Shown: positions 11,148 through 22,801 of the stretch, one piece after another | Layout of the letters: every line of letters begins with the position of its first letter | Numbering within the stretch: the first letter of the stretch is position 1 | Assembly: GCA_036346225.1 (NCBI GenBank) | Contig: JARFIW010001082.1 | Coordinates: 6,014,001 to 6,078,000 of the forward strand | Length of the DNA stretch: 64,000 nt | Reading direction: 5' to 3' | Origin: Platerodrilus igneus | Taxonomy: Eukaryota; Arthropoda; Insecta; Coleoptera; Lycidae | Notes under the pieces: generated by a model | Databases searched by the model: none | What the model saw: only the letters and a program-made list of their open reading frames with translations | What the model was told of the DNA's origin: nothing | Program-made: the position numbers and the translations under genes

Positions 11148-12469
11148 GAATTTAAACGTAACTTCAATGTATTCACGCACTAACTGGTCACTACGTCTGT
11201 TCGGTAAAAAGCCCAAGATAATCTGCCCATCATGGCGCTTGTTTTACACCAACCTGTGTAAATAGCCCTCCTTCTATATCGTCGTTCTCATTGGTTGAAG
11301 CAATGATGCACTTTTTTCAAAAAGAAAAAACATTTTATGCGCCTAAATACATATAATCAAACTATTTTTATATGTCCCCGAGCAGTGCATGAGAATTCAA
11401 AACCACATTCTTATGCGTTCTGACTAGCTAAATTATGATGAGACATATACTTTAAACTTAGTGTTAGAAATTCCCTATGTTTAATTATTAAAATAATGCT
11501 GTGCACGCGATAAAACGTAACAAAACAGATTGTATTTATTATAATGGCAGGACAGCTTAGCAGCAACCTTGTATGTGCTCCAAAATCCATCTTGAGTAAC
11601 CGTGTTTGGTGCTTTAACCAACTGTAGGCTGCATACAGTTAACAGGTTGTCTGGGCCACAATACAGTAACGACAGTAGGTATGTCTTAATCAAGAAAATA
11701 ACTTTAACAAAAGATAAAAACATAGAAATTGAATAGTTTAGTAAAACCTTGGCTTGCGTTTATAAAGCTCCATTTCCTTAATGTGAAAAATTAACCACTG
11801 GCAAGCTACTGAAAAATCTGAATTTTAAAGCATTCAACAAATACGTCCAACTTTTTCCTAAGGACAGAAGAAGAAACCAACCAGATTCATGTTATTCGTG
11901 CTTTCTGCGCCAGGAAAATCAATTAATGCATGTCAAGCAAGGCACGTATATAAATTTGTATGACGTTTACAAAGAGGATGTCAAGTAGGAAAGAGCGAAC
12001 ATATCGAACACATTTTCTTTTCGATCTAAATGAGAAACACCAGCAACAGATTGCAATCAAAGAAGTACGGTATGAATATGATTTTCTAGTTTCAAAGTTA
12101 GTCACTTCAATGTATTAACCTTGAAGAAGACCATTCCAAGTGGTAGAAAGGAAATTGAAATAAGTTATTTCACCGCAACCCACACCTAAGATATCGAAAA
12201 TTGACTGGTGTAATGAATTGTAGTTAAACAACTACTGTACGACAACCGAGCGCAGATCCAGAAGTTGGTGTATTGGTAATGTACAAATTTAATACTTATG
12301 AATTAGACAGGTAAAAAGATAATATAATTCATCGAGTGCCGTCCAGAGGAAGTAATCAGTTTCACAAGAAATATCATTTTGCTTTACAAATTAACCACGC
12401 AAAATGATTAAGCTAGACTTAAACTTACATTGAGTCCATCTAAATAATTAAATTATAGTAAAGCCAATT
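11148..12469. other. No gene seen
   Basis: AT-rich. The part nearest 12470 may hold upstream remnants of the pseudogene that follows, but I could not recognise them. Confidence 0.4.
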
Positions 12470-13140
12470 AATGGATACTTGGTTACGGCGTTGGCCACAC
12501 AAAATACCAATGACGTTATATCTCTTTGTGAAAACTAGAAAATGCGAGGAAACCTTGTTGCTGAAGAAAATATTTTACAAATCCTTCTCTCGTGAATACA
12601 AAGAAAGTTTTGCTACCACCTCTGCACATAAAACTAGGACTGATGAAAAACTTTGCCAAAGGTTTAAATAAAGATAGTAAAGGATTCCAATATTTGAGAG
12701 AAACTTTCCAGGCTAAGTGAGGCAAAAACAAAAGAAGGAATTTTTATTGGGGCGCAAATTTGTCACTTCATGAAAGACGGCGTACTCGATTCACAACTGA
12801 CCTAGATTGAGGCTACTGCAAGGTATTCATATAAAGAGGTGTGTTCTAATTTCTTTGGAAATATGAAGGCAAAAAATTACGAAGAAATCGTGAATCTTTT
12901 AATTTCCCCATACAGCAATATAGGTTGCAACGTGTTTTTGAAGAATAATTTTCTCCGCTCGCATTTGAATCTTTTACCCACAAATCTAAGGTCTGTGAGT
13001 GACAAACATGATTAAAGGTGAAAATTGATACCAAGAGAAGTGGAACCTCACAACGCTTGCAAATTATTGTTGAAACCTAATCAGAGATGCTCTTGAAATA
13101 CCCTACAAACTAAAAAGACATGCAAAAAATTTGAAATTCA
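12470..13140 (+). pseudogene. Relic of an uncharacterised, repeated arthropod ORF family
   Basis: Hidden by frameshifts and stops, but switching between frames gives a continuous recognisable protein: GHTKYP near 12495, KKVLLPPLHIKLGLMKNF at ~12600-12655, KGLNKDSKGFQYLRETF, then KTKEGIFIGAQICHFMKDG at ~12725-12780, GNMKAKNYEEIVNLL, IGCNVFLKN, FLRSHLNLLPTNL and SVSDKHD near 13000, ending in YQEKWNLTTLANYC and NLIRDALEIPYK to ~13110. I remember this order of motifs (with SDE-GERFHQD after the LRSHL block) from many near-identical uncharacterised proteins in aphid, ant and Hydra genomes, which suggests a mobile-element protein; I do not know its function. Start and end are approximate. Confidence 0.7.
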
Positions 13141-13682
13141 GTAGCGCCGTGGTATGCATAATTTGTACACCGGTTGTAAATATTACATATCAAAACGTTC
13201 TTACTGTAAAAATATGAATAACTTTTGACCACAGGGTGACAGAAAAATTCTGCTAACAGATTCGTAATTAGCGGAAAAAATCCAACCAGAAACACACATT
13301 GTACATCACCAAACAAAAACAGTACAATTTTTTTTTCAAAATAACCAATATTTGATATTCTCAATACACAATCCATTCGTAAAATACAAAGTATTTAGTA
13401 GCGCATTAAGGCACAGTAAGAAAATTTTAGGAAGAATGGAAATATGTGACGTTTGTTTAGCTTCTAAACATCAGAAACTTACCCTCTAGTTCACCTTACA
13501 TGGGACTACTTAAAAAGGATATTGACAACTTTGAGAGAGGTAACATGAAAGTATAACTTGCCATGTAATTAGAGATGTTATAAAAAAACTGTAAGAGAGC
13601 AATTACCTGCTTAAAAAACTATACATAAATTGAAGCATTTCTGTAGGACAAGAAGAGTTAGCACATGCTACTATTTTTTGCG
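13141..13682. other. No gene seen
   Basis: AT-rich spacer between the pseudogene and the fold-back element; several short hydrophobic frames without motifs. Confidence 0.45.
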
Positions 13683-13684
13683 TA

Positions 13685-14953
13685 TACCAGGTGATTCATA
13701 GCTTTATGGAAAATTTTGTCTCATGCTTAAAAATGGGTCGATCATAGATTGGTATTTACGCAAAAAAATTATTTTTTAAAAATTAAAATTGAAACGCATG
13801 CTTTTAGGCTACGTATAAAACTAAGCAGCCTACTCACAACATGCTCCAATAGAAATTCCTTAGTGGGTAATCTCCAGTATAATGTTTATGGTGTAGAAAA
13901 GTCTATTGTAAAAATGCATGGTATGGTTTGCAGTTTAAAGTTTATAGACGGCTCCGTAGCGTAGTTGGTATGCGTGTGACTATCATGCTCAAGGTCCTGG
14001 GTTCGAATCCCGACACGGTCCGCGTGAAAAATGTTAGGCGAGCATTTTTTACAAAAATCCGCCCTCGTTCGGATGAGAGGTAAAAGGGAGGTCCCGTGTA
14101 TGAGTGTTGTCGCGCACGTTAAAGATCCCTACCTTGCTTGAAACAGCAAGGGTTCGGCAAAATTCAAAATTTTCCAGATAAAAACTCGCTTCCTTAGTGG
14201 CTTAAAGTTTATGAACCCACAAACTGACGTGTTTCATTATAAGCAATGCCAAAGACACCGACGGAATGTTCCAAATAATGTTTATTTGTTACTCATTAGT
14301 AAACTGCATTTTTTGAGTTTCGATACAAACAAGTAGCGAGTATCTATAACACTACTTTGCAAGCTAGCAGTACATGGTTGGTGTCAGTGTAGAAAATACC
14401 CAATAGCCGCAGTAGTAAATTTGAAAGGATCAAATGACAGTAGGCATTTGTTAGTACACTATAAAATTAGTTATTTAATGTTTATTCAGTTCCAGCTTTA
14501 TGCTACTATTGTTTTCTGTGAATTTTAATATCGTACGAAACACCAATGTAGCATTTTATAGTTCGCTGCCTGCAAAGTAGAACACGCATTGTTTGTATTG
14601 AAACTCAAAAATGCAGCTTACTAATGTGTAACAAATAAACATTATTTGGAACATCTCGTCGGTGTCATTGGCACCGCAAATAATAGAACACTCCAATTTG
14701 TGGGTTTGTAAATTTGAAGCCCCAAATCATACCATCAACTTTTACGATAGACTTGTCATATAACATAAACGTTATACGGGAGGTCATCCAATAAGAAATT
14801 TCGATTACAGCATGTGGTGGGTACCCTTCATAATTTTATACGTACCCTAAAAATTTTAGTTTTTAAAAATAATTTTTTGCGTAAAACATCAATCTATGGT
14901 CTATTCTTAAGCATCAGTTATAACATTTCTATAAAGTTGTGAATCACCCTGTG
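13685..14953. mobile_element. Long fold-back (MITE-like) element with TA target sites
   Basis: The two halves are inverted copies of each other. The left arm begins TACCAGGTGATTCATAGC (13685) and the right arm, read backwards from 14953, begins CACAGGGTGATTCACAAC. They stay alignable at roughly 75-80% through TTTACGCAAAAAA, TACGTATAAAA, CACAACATGCT, GTCTATTGTAAAA, AACCCACAAA, GACACCGACG, CCAAATAATGTTTATTTG and CATTTTTTGAGTTTC, so each arm is ~430-480 bases without the inserted SINE. TA lies outside both ends (13683-13684, 14954-14955), as for Tc1/mariner-type targets. No transposase is encoded. The central ~100 bases (about 14420-14520) are not clearly paired. Confidence 0.8.
13946..14201 (+). 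mobile_element. tRNA-derived SINE, copy D, with 11-bp target duplication
   Basis: Best copy of the family. The head has an A-box TAGCGTAGTTGG and a perfect B-box GGTTCGAATCC, then the full body including GTTCGGATGAGAGG, GTCGCGCACGTTAAAGATCC and the 3' block. It is flanked by TTAAAGTTTAT at 13935-13945 and 14202-14212, so it arrived by target-primed retroposition. It interrupts the left arm of the fold-back element; the right arm keeps the matching uninterrupted site. Confidence 0.93.
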
Positions 14954-14955
14954 TA

Positions 14956-17178
14956 GAATAATGCTACTGACATTGCATCTTCAAAATAAATCATAATTGT
15001 TTTCTCAAACCAGAGAAACATGTTGGCAAATTTTTCATTAAGTTGAGTGATGAGATCTATGTCGCTTCGTTAATTATTTAAGAATTTTGATTTCACAATA
15101 AATAATCCAAATTCAAATTGTTATTGTTTAGTGGGATTAACCGAGTTTTCATTTGTTGACCGATATTTTTCTAAATAAATCCCTACGAATCTAAACTTGA
15201 GATATAACTTTTAATTCGTACGAGCACTTTCAAATACTATTTTGTTATACATTTGTTGTTGAGGATTTGTTCTGCTTAACGCTAACGTTATATTTGCAAC
15301 GACGAATTTAAATGCGAACGGCATTATCATCTTCATTATTTTTATTTTCCTGTAATCAGTATGTTTCGTGATTATTGATCTATAGCAACAATGTTACGTG
15401 TTTATTGAATTTTTTCATTTATATTCATTATGTGATCTCTTTCTAAATGGATGGTCGTAAACTCAGATTTGGAGATAACCATTAATTTGCTTCAACATTT
15501 TCAAATAGCATTTTGTACCATATTTGAATTTAAGACTGCTTTTCTACAGATTTTCGTCTTGAAGATCAACCTTGTTACTTCTATGACATGTTTCAATGTA
15601 CATGTCATTAACATTTTTATTATAAATCTTTATTGATGATTTTCGCGTATACCAAAAAATTTAAAGTGTGATTCTTGGTTATTGATCTCTGTAACAAATA
15701 CTAAATACATAACAGCAAAATGTCAAGAGATGGTATTTTAAAATAGTTGAAACAAAATGGCCAAAAAATAAACGATTTATTGACATGCTTCTACATTCTA
15801 TCTATTTGTTTCTTACTATTAGTATATCATTAAATGGTGCATGTACATAGTTTCTCATAATTTATAAATTTATTCCAAATAATATTTTTCAAAAACTGTT
15901 CACTTTCGCTAAATTAAAACTAAAACATTTTTTTGCTTTCGAAATGAGTAATATTTTTACCATAAAATTAATTAATGTAATAAAGTAGGGCAAGCTTCAT
16001 TAAAAAGAAAACTAAATTTTTGACATTTTATTAATCCAGGTAAAAAATACATTTTCTAGCATAATGTGCGTTACAATTGAATTTTCTCTGCACACTGAAT
16101 TAATATCGTTCTATTACGTATGGAAACGAATTTGTTCAGTTTCTGGATACTGCAATTTATATAACTATATATGAAACGGTCAAAAATTTAACCCAGAAAT
16201 CACTAAAACGACTTAAGATGGGAACGTGGTTGTTTTATAAAAATCATATAAGTAAGCAGATAATTAAAAAACTTTAACCTCTTGCAATTTTCAATTATTC
16301 ACAATTGGCTAAAATAGCTATGTTACTATTATTGAAGGTCGCGAACCAATAAAAATAATATTACTATTTTAGGTAGTTACATTAATTCAGTAGTGGTTTG
16401 GTTTCCATTTAGTACTGATGACAAGTGTATGACTAATATTAGGATTTCTAATATGTATACATAATAAAATACAAGTATTTATATAGACTGATAATTACAA
16501 ATCAATGTCGCCCAGTAAAACAAGTCAACATATATTCATTTCACCAGAATTAGAATCTCGTTCACATGCTATTTACATAATAGATAAAAGCAATAAAACA
16601 AATCCAACATTGTACTCTCAAAACATTTTTGTTGTTTGTTATCACCATATAGTATCTGGTTACTAACATGAGGGATGATAACACTCGATCAACCATAAAC
16701 GCATCGTCTTACTCAAGCATGACTAACTATACAGATATTTAAGAATAAATTATCGTTGTAATAGTTTAAGAGAACATGCCTTTCTTTATATACGGTACAA
16801 ATACGAAGTATAATAAAAAATTCTTTAGAGAAAATAAATGTTATTACATTAAAAACAAATTACCATTAAACCTCCTCAAAACGTTTCTCTTCACTTCGGA
16901 GGCGTCTATCCCATCATTTTGGACTATTTCTGTAACCATTCTTAAAGTTCAATAACATTTTTAGCTCCGGTACTATTGGACCTCTCATCGTTGTCGTGTG
17001 AATCATTTGAAAATAATTTAGATTTTGTGGTACAGTGGGAAGTTTGTCTGCGTTGAGATATGATAAATGGTAGATGAGAACAGAACTATATGCTTTTATT
17101 AACAACAATTGCAGTACTAAAAATGTAAGCATTCACTTTTCAAAATGAAGAAAAACGTTTGCCCATTTTTACATCGTT
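14956..17178. other. AT-rich stretch, no gene seen
   Basis: About 2.2 kb of AT-rich sequence with no recognised domain, RNA gene or repeat. Confidence 0.5.
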
Positions 17179-17187
17179 TTCAATAAG

Positions 17188-17875
17188 ACCAGTGTGAAGT
17201 TAGAATTACTCAAATCCATCCTCACAAAATGTGACTATTATATATAAGTACATCATTCATATGTAGATAGAATCTCATCCACACTTTTTAAAAGACACAT
17301 AAAAACCAATCCAATTTACGAAAAACTTTAGAATTCCTATTCAATACAACGCCAATCGCGCCATTAAACGAGGGTAGGAGTGAAGTGCTAAATATAAACA
17401 AAATTGTATCTGCATTACGAAATGATATCTTCTAAATTTCTTTGCGTTAATAATTATCTACCTAAAAGAGCTTCAATTCAACACCCTTCAATCCAATATA
17501 ACCACAGTCGTTAAAGTAAAGGAAGGGAGTGAAGTATTAAATCTTTAAAAAATCGAATCTTCTTTTCAAAACGATGTCTGCTAAATTTGTTAGCTCGAAT
17601 AATCATCTACCTATACGAGCCTCAATTCAGCACCCTTCAATTCAATATAACCAGTGTCCTTAAAGTAACGGTAAGGGGTTATCACTTCAATCCCTATACC
17701 CCGTTCAACGGCGCGATTGTCGTTGTATTGAATGCGATTTCTAACGTTGTTCGTAAATTTTGGATCGGTTTTGTATGCTTTTAAAACATGTGGATGAGAC
17801 TGCATCCTCACGTTAATGATGTATAATAGCCACATTTTGTGTGCCACTGGTTTTAAATTTAAACTTCACACTGGT
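17188..17875. mobile_element. Fold-back element with 9-bp target duplication (Mutator-like candidate)
   Basis: The left arm starts ACCAGTGTGAAGTT at 17188 and the right arm ends with its inverse AACTTCACACTGGT at 17875. The arms stay alignable for ~200 bases each, with shared blocks CACAAAATGTG, CTCATCCACA, TTTACGAA, TTCAATACAACG and CAATCGCGCC. TTCAATAAG is repeated perfectly outside both ends (17179-17187 and 17876-17884). A 9-bp duplication with long inverted arms fits the Mutator superfamily, but no transposase is present to confirm it. The centre holds two tandem ~150-bp units. Confidence 0.82.
17376..17678. repeat. Two tandem ~150-bp units in the fold-back centre
   Basis: Unit 1 (about 17376-17525) and unit 2 (about 17528-17678) are direct, diverged copies sharing GTGAAGT, TCTGCTAAATTT/TCTTCTAAATTT, ATCTACCTA, CTTCAATTCA/CCTCAATTCA and CACCCTTCAAT. 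Confidence 0.7.
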
Positions 17876-17884
17876 TTCAATAAG

Positions 17885-18243
17885 TACATACCATGTCTTC
17901 GACAATCTTAACAAATCATCATAATCGAAGTCCAAGTATTGATCATAGTGCATACTACTAGTACAACTTTATCAAGCAGAGAAACAGAGAAACAGTTACA
18001 TCATTCTGTTGTTGAATTTTGATCGACGACTCGTGCAGCATCTTCTTTGCATTGAAGCAATTGGGAATTTTCGCCAAAAAATCTGAATTTCATTCTCAAA
18101 ATCATAATCTTTTGCATAACCTTCATCGTAAGAGCTTGTCTTAACTTAATGGAATATTACGCTATAATTGGGCAACTATACACATAATACATTTCACTAC
18201 TGTTCGTACTAAAAGCATATGAAATAGATTTCCTGCTCACTAT
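17885..18243. other. No gene seen
   Basis: Short AT-rich spacer before the LINE. Confidence 0.4.
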
Positions 18244-18689
18244 ATTAAAAATAATATATAGCACAATAAAGTTCATAGACCATTTCGAATGTACCTGCAC
18301 CTTGCCGAAGTTCTAAATCACTAGAACAGGAGAAATGGCTTGCGTGTTCTAATGAGCTAAAGAGCCAAACTACAGGTCCAACCAAAGTAGTAGAGTCGTT
18401 AGTGAGGAACCAGACTAAGACAGGTCCCCGAAAGAGGGCAGCGGCTCTTTCGGTACTTAGACTGGCAGAGACCATAGGGGTCGGTATGGCAGTCTAAGAC
18501 ACACTACCGCGATGTGGAAGGCAACGGGAAACCACCACATTATCTCCCAAGTACACAGCGTACTTAAATTGTTACAAACATGATGGCATTCTCTGGGGTA
18601 AAAGATTCCGGAGTTAAAATAGTCCCCATTCGGATCTCCGGGAGGGACTACTTCGTAGGATGCGATCGGAAAGTTAAAAATAAGAGTCG

Positions 18690-19482
18690 GGAACATTCTG
18701 CGAGTCGGAGCGTGGAATGTTAGAAGTATGAAGCAAGTAGGTAAGCTAGAGAACCTAAAATCGAAATGAATAGGTTATCACTAGACATAGTAGGGATCAG
18801 CGAAGTTCGGTGGCCAGAGGCGGGGATTTTTGGAGTGGAGACTTCAGGGTAATTCATACAGGAGCAGAGGAAGGAAATTTGGGTGTGGGGATAGTTATGC
18901 GGAAAAGATAGGATACTGTGTAGAAAATTACTTACAAAAGAACGAAAGAGTACTCATGGTTAGATTAAAATCTAAACCGGTAAACACAGTAATAATACAA
19001 GAATACATGCCCACCTCTAGCTACAGTGACGAAGAGGTAGAAGCCATCTACAAAGATATCGAAGACATATTAAGATACGTAAAGGACATGAAAATTTAAT
19101 AATTACGGGGATTTTAATGCCGTGGTAGGTGAGGGAGGGAAGGAGCGGTAGTAGGTTTATTTGGGTTAGGCACGAGAAACGACAGGGAAATAGGCTGGTA
19201 CAATTTTGCGACAAGAACAATTTAATTATCACAAACACATTATTTCAACATCATGCTAGAAGACGATATACGTGGAAGATGCCAGGAGATATAGGAAGAT
19301 ATCAAATAGATTACATTCTTGTTAGACAACGGTTTAGGAATCAAGTAAAAGACTGTAGAAGCTACCCAGAAGCAGATATAGATACTGACCACAACATCGT
19401 AATTATGAAGGCCGCACTTAAATTTAAAAATCTGAAAAAAGGAACGGAAAAGACATTTGGACTTAGAGAAACTAAAAGATAA
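18690..19482 (+). pseudogene. LINE APE-type endonuclease domain
   Basis: In the element this domain nicks the target DNA to prime reverse transcription. The N-terminal signature WNVRSMKQVGKLENLK is near 18711-18760. After a one-base frameshift comes LDIVGISEVRW (catalytic E) near 18785-18810. EEVEAIYKDIEDILRYVK precedes a damaged GDFNAVV motif near 19110 (intact in the copy at 44420). IDYILVRQRFRNQVKD is at ~19300-19350 and DTDHNIVIM (the SDH-like catalytic motif) at ~19383. At least three frame breaks make it non-functional as written. Confidence 0.85.
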
Positions 19483-20061
19483 AGATATTCAAGTAAGATT
19501 CGAAAAAAAGTCAAATGAATTGCTGAATGATATCGGGAAAATATCTGAAACTAAGGAAGTAGAAACAGAATGGAATAACATTAAATCCAGCCTAGACATG
19601 GCGGCCAGAGATATTCTGGGGTATACACAAAAGAAAATAAGAAACCATGGATAACGAAGAATATCGTGAATTTAATAGATGAAAGACGAAAATACAAAAA
19701 TAAATCAGACGAAACAGGAAAACAGAGATACAAAGCAATAAAATGGGAAATTATTCGAAAATGCAGGAACGCTAAAGAACAATGGATTGATGAAAAGTGC
19801 AAAGAGGTACAAACTAAGATGGAAATAGGAAAGACAGACGAAGCATACAAATTAATTAGAATGAATTTTAGGGATATAAAACCGTATAGCAAAAATATAA
19901 GGGACGCACAAGGAAACGTCATTATAGAAAACATAGAGAAAGTGAGTAGATGGCAAGAATATATAGCGAATTTATATGCAGGAGAGGAACTAACTGCATT
20001 AGAACAGGAATCAGACATTGAAAATGATGACGGGATATCCTATACTTCGAGACGAGTTTGA
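19457..20061 (+). pseudogene. LINE linker between endonuclease and RT
   Basis: Two overlapping frames (19457-19654 and 19666-20061) carry a lysine/glutamate-rich, probably coiled segment (KLKDKDIQVRFEKKSNELL, EVETEWNNIKSSLDMAARD, RRKYKNKSDETGKQRYKAIK). This is the region normally found between the endonuclease and RT in this LINE group. A frameshift lies near 19655 and another near 20025. No catalytic role is known. Confidence 0.75.
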
Positions 20062-21302
20062 CTCAGCATTAAAGAGTCTGAAAAATGGTAAGGCGCCGGG
20101 TACAGATAAGGTGCAAGCAGAAACTCTAAAAGCCGCTGGACAAGCAGTAACAGAACGTCTCTTCCAACTTGTAAGCTATATGTATGAGACAGGCGAGATA
20201 CCCAAAGATTTCAAACGTAGCATCATAGTAACTATACCAAAAAAGAAAGGCGCGGATAAATGTGAAAATTTTCGAACAATAAGTTTGACAGCACACATGT
20301 CAAAAATATTAACTAGAATTGTGCAAAGACGAATGGAAAAACGAGCTGAAGAAATACTAGGAGAAGACCAATTTGGGTTTAGGCGAAACAGGGGAACACG
20401 CGAGACTATTTTAGCTGTGAGAGTGATAATGGAGAAAACAATAGAAAAAGGGGAAAGCATGTATATAGGGTTTGTAGATCTGGAAAAAGCATTTGACAAT
20501 GTAAATTGGAAAAAAATGTTTGAAATACTCAAAAAGATTGGAATGAGTTATAGGGATAGACGAATAGTACATAGCTTATACAAAGAGCAAATAGCAGTAA
20601 TAGAATTAGAGCAGGAACGTAGAGAAGTAAACATTAGGAAAGGGTGAGACAGGGATGTGCCCTATCCCCATTGATTTTTAACTTGTACATTGAAGAGGCA
20701 ATGAATACTGTCAAATGCAGGAAGACATTTGGAATTACTATGCAGGGACAAAAATTGATATGCTTAGATTTGCAGATGATATAGCGGTATTAGCGTCTAG
20801 CAAGGAAGAGTTAGAAGCTGCTCTTAATGAAATGGAAACGGTTCTAACAGAGACATACGGTATGAAAATTAACAAAACTAAAACTAAAGTTCTAGTTTGC
20901 AAAGGTGGGGAAAATAAATCAAAAACAAGAATACAAGTATTTAACACGAACTTACAAGAGGTTAAGGATTTCTGCTACCTAGGAAGCCAAATAACGCAAG
21001 ATGGAAAAAGCACAAAAGATATAAAACAAAGATTAGCACAAGGTCGTGCTACATTTAACAAGAAACAGCAACTACTGTGCTCAAAGACCACAAACATAGA
21101 AACAAGGAAAAGATTGCTTAAAACATATGTGTGGAGCACAGCACTGTACGGCTGTGAAGCCTGGACAGTAGGAGAAGCGGACAAGAAAAAGATAGAAGCC
21201 TTTGAAATGTGGTGCTACAGGCGTATGATGAAGATATCATGGACAGACAAAGTTAAGAACGAAGAGGTACTAAAAATGGTAGGGGAAGAAAGAAATATGT
21301 GA
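20018..21302 (+). pseudogene. LINE reverse transcriptase domain
   Basis: Copies the element RNA onto the nicked target. Motifs in order: LKNGKAPGTDKVQAE (20070-20120), IVTIPKKKGADK, the LTAHMSKILTRIVQRRME segment, EDQFGFRRNRGTRE (~20360), and catalytic motif A in GFVDLEKAFDNV (~20470-20505). QGC-LSPLIFNLY lies in the frame gap at ~20655-20690. Catalytic motif C is LRFADDIAVL (~20763-20790). Then NKTKTKVLVCKG, FCYLGSQIT and the thumb-like TRKRLLKTYVWSTALYGCE with EMWCYRRMMKISW. The frame breaks at 20647 and again near 20740, so the RT is split in the middle. All catalytic residues are still present in sequence. Confidence 0.9.
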
Positions 21303-21329
21303 AATACGGTAAAAAATAGGAGAGATAGG

Positions 21330-21539
21330 ATGATAGGCCACATACTACGACATGAGGGAATAGTGCGGAATATATTAGAAGCAGAGATAGGAAAAAAAAG
21401 AAGAAGAGGCAGACCTAGATTAGACTACTGCACACAGATAGTAAAAGATGTAGGCTGTAGAGGTTTCAGGGAGATGTGTAGGCTAGCCCAGAATAGAAAT
21501 CAATGGAGGTACGCATCCAACCAATCCCAAGATGGATAA
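21330..21539 (+). pseudogene. LINE C-terminal segment
   Basis: MIGHILRHEGIVRNILEAE then KKRRRGRPRLDYCTQ and CRGFREMCRLAQNRNQWRY, the typical C-terminus of RTE-like and related LINE proteins in insects, ending before the 3' UTR. It is separated from the RT frame by a stop and frameshift at 21300-21330. Diverged copies of this segment recur at 22398-22560, 50330-50530 and 52380-52550. Confidence 0.85.
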
Positions 21540-21579
21540 ACTAATGACGAAAAGATAACTGTGCTTAAACATGATGATT

Positions 21580-22580
21580 ATTATAAGTAACTACAAGAAG
21601 TGGTTGGGCAATATTCTCGAACAATGTTAAGGGTGTGAAAGGATTTACTGGAAAACCATTATTTAGGCAAATGTCTAAGTGTTGGGGGATCTTGGTAGCC
21701 ACAGGTTGCTTAATCTCCTTCACTGAATCTCGGTAAAATAGGGTATAAAATTAGAAAACAATAGAAAGGAAACTAGCTGAATACACATGTTGTGTGAACA
21801 TTTCAGGGAACTATGTAGGCTTGCTCAGAATATAAATAAGTGCAAGTACGTGTCCAACCAGTTTTGAGACGGAAAACCTAATGACAAAAAAATAAGCGCA
21901 GATAAATCTGATGATTAGTATAAACAACTAGTTGTTGGTTGCGAAATACCTAAATTGGAAAATATATTAAATCGCCAAATGGTTAAGTGTTGGGGGAACT
22001 TGGCAGCCACAGGCTGCTTACCTTCCTTCACAACCATTGAAGGTCGGAGAAATAGGGCATATAACGGTAAAACAATAGAAAATGACCGAACTGCATCTAA
22101 CAAGAAAGAACAGCGCCTATGAGGAAAGACAACAAACATAAAATAAGAAGAAAATTGTTGAAAGCATATGTGTGGAGCACAGCACAGTATGCCTATGAAA
22201 TACGTGCAGTCTGAAACGCAAACAGAAAAACGGTAGCAGCCTTTTGGAATGCTGTGCTTCAGATGTATGAGGACGATAGCATGGACAGACAAAGATAATA
22301 ACAAATAAGTTACAGAAATAGTAGGGGAACAAGGATATCTAGGGAAAAGAGAAATAGTAGGGCGAATACGTTCTAAGGCATTTTTGGGAAGTAGTATGTG
22401 ATATATTACAAGCAGAGACAGGAAAAAAGAGGTAGATGTAGACCTAGATCAGACAGTTATAGATGCAAACTGTGCATATTTCAGGAAATCTGTAGGTTAG
22501 TTCAGAATAGGAACAATGATGGTACGCGTCTAACCAGTTCTAGGACTGAAGACCTAATGATGATGAAAGTTGATAGAAAT
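21580..22580 (+). mobile_element. Composite repeat of two fused LINE 3' ends, copy 1
   Basis: Directly downstream of the LINE. Unit 1 (about 21637-21925) has GGCAAATGTCTAAGTGTTGG, a GGGATCTTGG..GCCACAGG block and a short LINE C-terminal remnant, ending in CTGATGATTAGTATAAAC. Unit 2 (about 21930-22575) repeats the GTTAAGTGTTGGGGG and GCCACAGG blocks and then carries a longer LINE 3' segment (AAGCATATGTGTGGAGCAC, CATGGACAGACAAAG, GGTAGATGTAGACCTAGATC). The same two-unit order is found at 51601-52565, so this is a defined repeat and not random decay. No intact coding sequence. Confidence 0.75.
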
Positions 22581-22801
22581 GTTATTAATAGTTAATCATT
22601 ATGATAAAACGTAAACCACTACGGTTTTAGATGATGGGACCAATGTATTTTCTTCACCAAAAGATTGATAAATATTATAAAATAAACCCATTACTACGCC
22701 ATTTATCTTCTCCAATAGTATTATTTTAGTGTGCAACAAAATTCCACGCTGTACATCGTTAGCAATGGACGATTTACGATACACTGTAAAGCCCATCAAT
22801 T

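Larger units (their letters stand above)
18244..21575 (+). mobile_element. RTE-like LINE, nearly full length, decayed
   Basis: A ~3.3-kb non-LTR retrotransposon with one continuous protein plan (endonuclease, linker, reverse transcriptase, C-terminal part) broken by frameshifts and stops. The first ~450 bases (18244-18700) are non-coding and GC-richer (GGGCAGCGGCTCTTTCGG, GGCAACGGGAAACCACCAC), like a 5' leader; the exact 5' end is uncertain. The 3' end is near 21575 in a GATGATTATTATAAG tail. I place it in the RTE group because of a single APE-type endonuclease-RT ORF without RNase H and its likeness to 'craniofacial development protein 2-like' annotations that derive from RTE endonuclease. 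A second copy lies at 44226-45789 and 3' ends at 21637-22580, 50095-50545 and 51601-52565. Confidence 0.85.

Noticed and set aside
13949..14030. tRNA gene (perfect A- and B-box)
   Set aside because: Same head fused to the same SINE body in four places, with a target duplication around the whole; no closed cloverleaf acceptor end was evident.
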